This document shows positions 60,211 through 64,000 of a stretch of 64,000 bases of DNA, piece after piece. The notes beneath the pieces are model-generated. The model made no database searches. It saw nothing but the letters and a program-made list of their open reading frames with translations, and had not been told where the DNA came from. A program made the position numbers and the translations under genes. The DNA lies in assembly GCA_951230915.1 (NCBI GenBank), contig OX579638.1, positions 14,402,696 through 14,466,695 of the forward strand, read 5' to 3'. The stretch is from Antitrichia curtipendula. Taxonomy: Eukaryota; Streptophyta; Bryopsida; Hypnales; Leucodontaceae. Within the stretch, counting starts at the first letter, position 1. The number at the start of each line of letters is the position of its first letter.

Positions 60211-61138
60211 GCCCCTAAAGTCCCATTGTCCCCTCGGGGGACAAATCAGATTTCGGGCAGGTACCTACTAGCTCAATTTTTAGTGAAACTTTTTGAAACT
60301 TTCCATAAGATAGAAAAGCTGATTAGCTTCGTGGGAATATAATTTTTATTTCAATTGGTGCCCCGGAGCAAAAGTTATACCACAAAAAGCCTCAAACTGA
60401 ACTTGGCGGGCAGCACAAATTCTTTTGCAAAAAGACGAAATAATTTTTTTTTTTTTTTTTTTTCTCTGAAACTTTATATTTTTGTCTACATGTGAAGCTT
60501 TGATTCATTTCATTTGAACTAATAATGAGCAAGTTATGGACAATCTTGTTTTTCGGGCAATCTAAGCATCTTTTTGAAAAAATAACTTGTAGGATTCATT
60601 TCTGAATGCAATTTTCACAATTTTTTACAATTTTTTTTTTGAGAATGTTGTGTTTGCTTGCTAAAACAATCTCACCATTGGAATTATTGTATTTCAATCC
60701 CAACTAAGAGCTATTAACAATTTAGTTTTTTTTTCAATCTTGGACCTACTTCTACTTAACAATTTTTTAAAGAATGAAAATCAAGTGCTTTTTTTTTAAA
60801 AAAAATTTGGTAGACTTTCACCTTACATCTTCAACATAAAAAATTCTAAATTCAAAGTCTATAGTGCAAAAAAAATTCTCAAATGGCGGTCAAAGTGATC
60901 TGAAATTGCAGGTCAGTGTTCAAAAAAACTTTCTTTTTCAACTTTGAATGCTAATATCTTCCAATCTATATGGTCAAACTTCATGAAATTTTTACCACAT
61001 GATCTTTGACAAGTGAAGTACAAGATCCTACGGTTAGATTCTAAAAAATTGTTTTTTTTGTGTTCTTGGATGAACACAGCCAAAATGACAGTTTTGAGTG
61101 ATTTTTGACAGAAAAAGGGCCTTGCGACTTTAGGGGGG
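60211..61138. mobile_element. TA-flanked non-autonomous element (928 bp), tentative
   Basis: Begins GCCCCTAAAGTCCCATTG after TA and ends CTTGCGACTTTAGGGGGG before TA, giving inverted ends of about 16 bp. The interior is AT-rich with poly-T runs (60447-60463, 60628-60640) and no supported gene; a 102-codon minus-strand frame has no recognisable domain. Confidence 0.42.
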
Positions 61139-63216
61139 TAGAAAGCGTTAACACTCGGGGTAAGGGTTGCACACAAAAGTTCTGAACCAAATGTTTTCAG
61201 TTCATTGGAATCAAGATTCAAATGTGTTCCTATTGAGCTGCAATACCCCCCCTGCTTGCTAACATTTATTAGTTTTCTAACAAGAATCTATAAAAATTTG
61301 AAGAGTTGAACAATAGGAACTACACTCACCACTAAAAGTGGAGATGTTGGGTGTCCAAACCTTAAGAATTATAGAGAATTTTTTAAATGTGTGACTGCCA
61401 TAGTAGATGTTTGCTTTTTGAGCTAGGGTTTAAAATTAGTTTATTTTTGTCAATTTATTTAATTGAAATAGTATAAGACACACTAATTGTTTTCTAGTAC
61501 ATTTATCATGAAATGTAGAAATCATGATAAAATTTAGAAACTTCAAGGTTTAAGATCTTCTCCATGTCAGAATTTGACATGGTATTTGCCAATTTAATGG
61601 AATTATTGTCATTCATTACAAATAGTCTAAAGGTAGTCTACATTATTGCACCTAAGTACATAGTTATTTTCAATGTTTTTGAGATAAAGACTATTATTAA
61701 GAAATAAAAATCTTTATAATAGATTGATTCAACTTTCTTCAATATGTGATTTTGTAGGTGATTCTTGAGGTCCCACATGACTAAACTATCTTCATTGTTA
61801 TTCATATCGCATTATTCATATGAGTAGAGTGAGACATCATAGTATCAAGGAAAATTTTCCTAGTGCTTATGTGTTTGTTACAATTATCAAGCAAAATCCT
61901 TGTCTTGAATCCTTAACACTAGCAAGAATGTTTTTTTCCCCTCTCCTATTATTAGGAGTTTGAATGCAGAAACATTCAAAATTATTTCTTGATTCATCCC
62001 AAAGCAACGTTTTGTCTTTGTTGAGTTAATTGTGAAATGTGCTCAAGTGATCTTTGAATTGAATTCCTTTGATGCTAGAATGTGGTGTTCATTTTAAAAT
62101 TCATTAGTGTTGATCATTTTTGGAGTCTATGAATAACCTTAGAGCACTCTGATGTCCAATTTTGGACTATGTAAAATCTAAATATTAGTTTTCAAGTCTC
62201 ATTACTGCTTGGATGAAAGTCATTTAATTTGTGGCACCTAATACTTCATCAAGTTCTTTTCCTATTGAATGGTTGGATTGGATGTTATTGGAGTTTATAT
62301 TTTTCTAAAATTACAAATATAGAAGTTTGTCAAGCCAAAAATTGCTTTGATTTTAGTTCAAAACTAGATTTGGATAAATGAGGCCATAGATTTTAAGAAC
62401 ATAAAAATTTCAAAAAATCACCATATGAAGAGAACCTCATTTCAAATCCATTCCAACAAGTTTTACTCAAAAAGTGGTAATATTTTGCATGTAATTGAAT
62501 TTAGAAGGAATTCTGAATTTTTCTTTTTAAAATTTATGAAATAATATTGGCGATAGCATTGGTGAATCTAACCGTAGAATTGGAATCTAAAACTCAACAT
62601 CTACAACTTTCATTTGTATGTTAAGTCCAAAATATTCTTCCAAATAGGACTTTATAAGGATTTTTTCTAAGTAGTCAATTTTCAAGATGGATTAGGACGT
62701 TTAGGAGATAATGTTGATACCCTACAGACAAATTTGAGGGTTATATTTCAAATGAAATATGCATTTCCAGTTTTCCACTTGGATCCAACTTCTAACATAC
62801 AAGTTTGACTATGACTCGCAATACGTTGATAGTGAGTACTAAAACTCACCAAAGCACTTCCAAAGCATTCAAGAATTCCATTGACAAACTTAACCTTGAA
62901 ACGCTAGGCAATGGAAATCATCCTTTTTGGTACCATATGGATCATTTGTTTTAAAAACACTAAGAGCACTTATTAAAGGTCAAACTAGTGTACAAGACTT
63001 CCCCTTCTCACACAAAATTCCAAGGATGAACATTTGCACATATAGTTAATATAGAAGGTTTCATTGTCATTCATCAGACACTTTTAGGCCATTGCGTTGA
63101 TACAAGATTAACATTTGTTCCCACTTGCTTTAGTGGGGGGTGGATATTATAGATTGTTTTTGCTTCTTCATTTATTAAATGTTCACAAATTCTCTATATA
63201 GTATTTGCCAAGTCTA
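61139..63216. other. AT-rich intergenic DNA
   Basis: No gene is supported. About 62930-63090 is a diverged direct repeat of 28900-29090. Confidence 0.45.
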
Positions 63217-64000
63217 TATGTGTCGCAACCCAAAATGACACTTCACAGTACCAAACTGTCTTTGGCAAACCTTCACAACTTCACTTGGGTCACAAACTGC
63301 CTAACACTGCACATGCCAAGCACATACAGAGTTAGTCTTCATTTCCAATTCATTTTGTTAAGTCCCAGTCACCGGGACTACTAACACACACTCCAGTCGT
63401 GGCACTCGGCATGTCACTTGGTAACATGGGGCGGAACTTCCATCTCAATGTATAAGGACTCATGGTGGCACAACTCACCATGGTCCTAACCGCCCTTGAG
63501 TGTCACCCCACTCCATGCTAGCCCATCTTGCATTTGTTACTTTTCCAACATGGCTAACCGGGACTCACAACTCGGGACACATCAAGTGTGCCCTAGCAAG
63601 GAGTGAGACTCCACCCAACCGGTGCCTCGGAACACACACACAAGTGTCCCATGGTGCCTTGGACCGGTGGTGAAGTCACATCACCAACCTTGAGTTCACT
63701 GGGACTCACCAAGGCTCCAAGAGGGAGGGAGGAGGGAGACCAACCCCTCCTATAGTACTTTCTGTGGCATTCGGCAGACCCCCCCCCCCCCCTTGTGGGT
63801 CAAAGGAACACCCCAAACCCACTTGGGTTTTGGAAGACCACCCATTTCCAACCCGAAATGGCCAAGTTTCATCACCATTTGGACTCCCGAACTTCCAAAC
63901 GGCGTAACTTTGCGGTCAGAGAACCATATACCACATGCAAGCCCATTTTAGATATCTACGCGACGAGTAGATGACAATGGACTCTTCACTTGTCCCATTT
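63217..64000. other. GC-richer, CA-rich segment running off the right edge, possible LTR
   Basis: Composition changes abruptly at about 63217, where the sequence starts TGTCGCAACCCAAAATGACA. It then stays rich in CAC/ACC and CGGGACTCAC-type motifs, with a run of about 15 C's at 63778-63792. There is no reading frame. An abrupt TGT-starting boundary is compatible with the LTR of an element whose body lies beyond the window, but no second LTR or target duplication is visible. Confidence 0.3.

Noticed and set aside
1..64000. CRISPR arrays, bacterial operons, ribosome binding sites, tRNA or rRNA genes
   Set aside because: The sequence is eukaryotic with spliced genes. No direct-repeat/spacer array was seen, and no stretch could be folded by eye into a convincing tRNA or matched to rRNA.

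Overview
The window reads as nuclear DNA of a land plant. It is AT-rich, its genes have many introns with plant-like GT...AG borders, and it encodes two plastid proteins with transit peptides: a plant-type ferredoxin and a thylakoid-lumen FKBP. The retrotransposon primes from initiator tRNA-Met, as plant Copia elements do. A permease resembling fungal/algal urate-xanthine transporters suggests a non-seed plant such as a bryophyte or lycophyte; that is inference and the species cannot be fixed.

Five genes can be supported, all on the minus strand. (1) 12.3-15.8 kb: a FKBP16-3-like lumenal prolyl isomerase, modelled with 7 exons and 216 aa. (2) 20.7-25.6 kb: a UapA-type urate/xanthine permease, 9 exons, 580 aa. 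(3) 33.7-38.7 kb: nicalin, an ER membrane protein, 14 exons, 554 aa. (4) 53.7-54.7 kb: a small EUL/R40-like beta-trefoil lectin, 2 exons, 169 aa. (5) 56.9-57.3 kb: a 2Fe-2S ferredoxin, intronless, 152 aa. They look like unrelated housekeeping or plastid genes, not a functional cluster.

Most of the rest is mobile or decayed DNA. The first 2.7 kb is a broken second copy of the FKBP gene, split by a 2-kb CACTA transposon. 9.1-11.7 kb holds four TA-flanked MITE copies from three families, with further copies at 29.1 and 39.3 kb. 18.4-19.4 kb is a dead protein kinase. 27.9-28.8 kb is a nearly perfect 400-bp inverted repeat. 42.1-47.3 kb is a complete, recently inserted Copia element with LTRs, target-site duplication, primer site, gag and a damaged pol. 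It also carries an antisense ORF whose C-terminus resembles the PDF motif of plant organellar single-strand DNA-binding proteins. 47.9-52.3 kb is the wreck of one long unrecognised gene. The last 0.8 kb differs in composition and may be the edge of another element.

The remaining intervals are AT-rich intergenic sequence in which no gene could be supported. Exon borders were worked out by eye from splice signals, reading-frame continuity and family resemblance; no alignment or transcript data were available.
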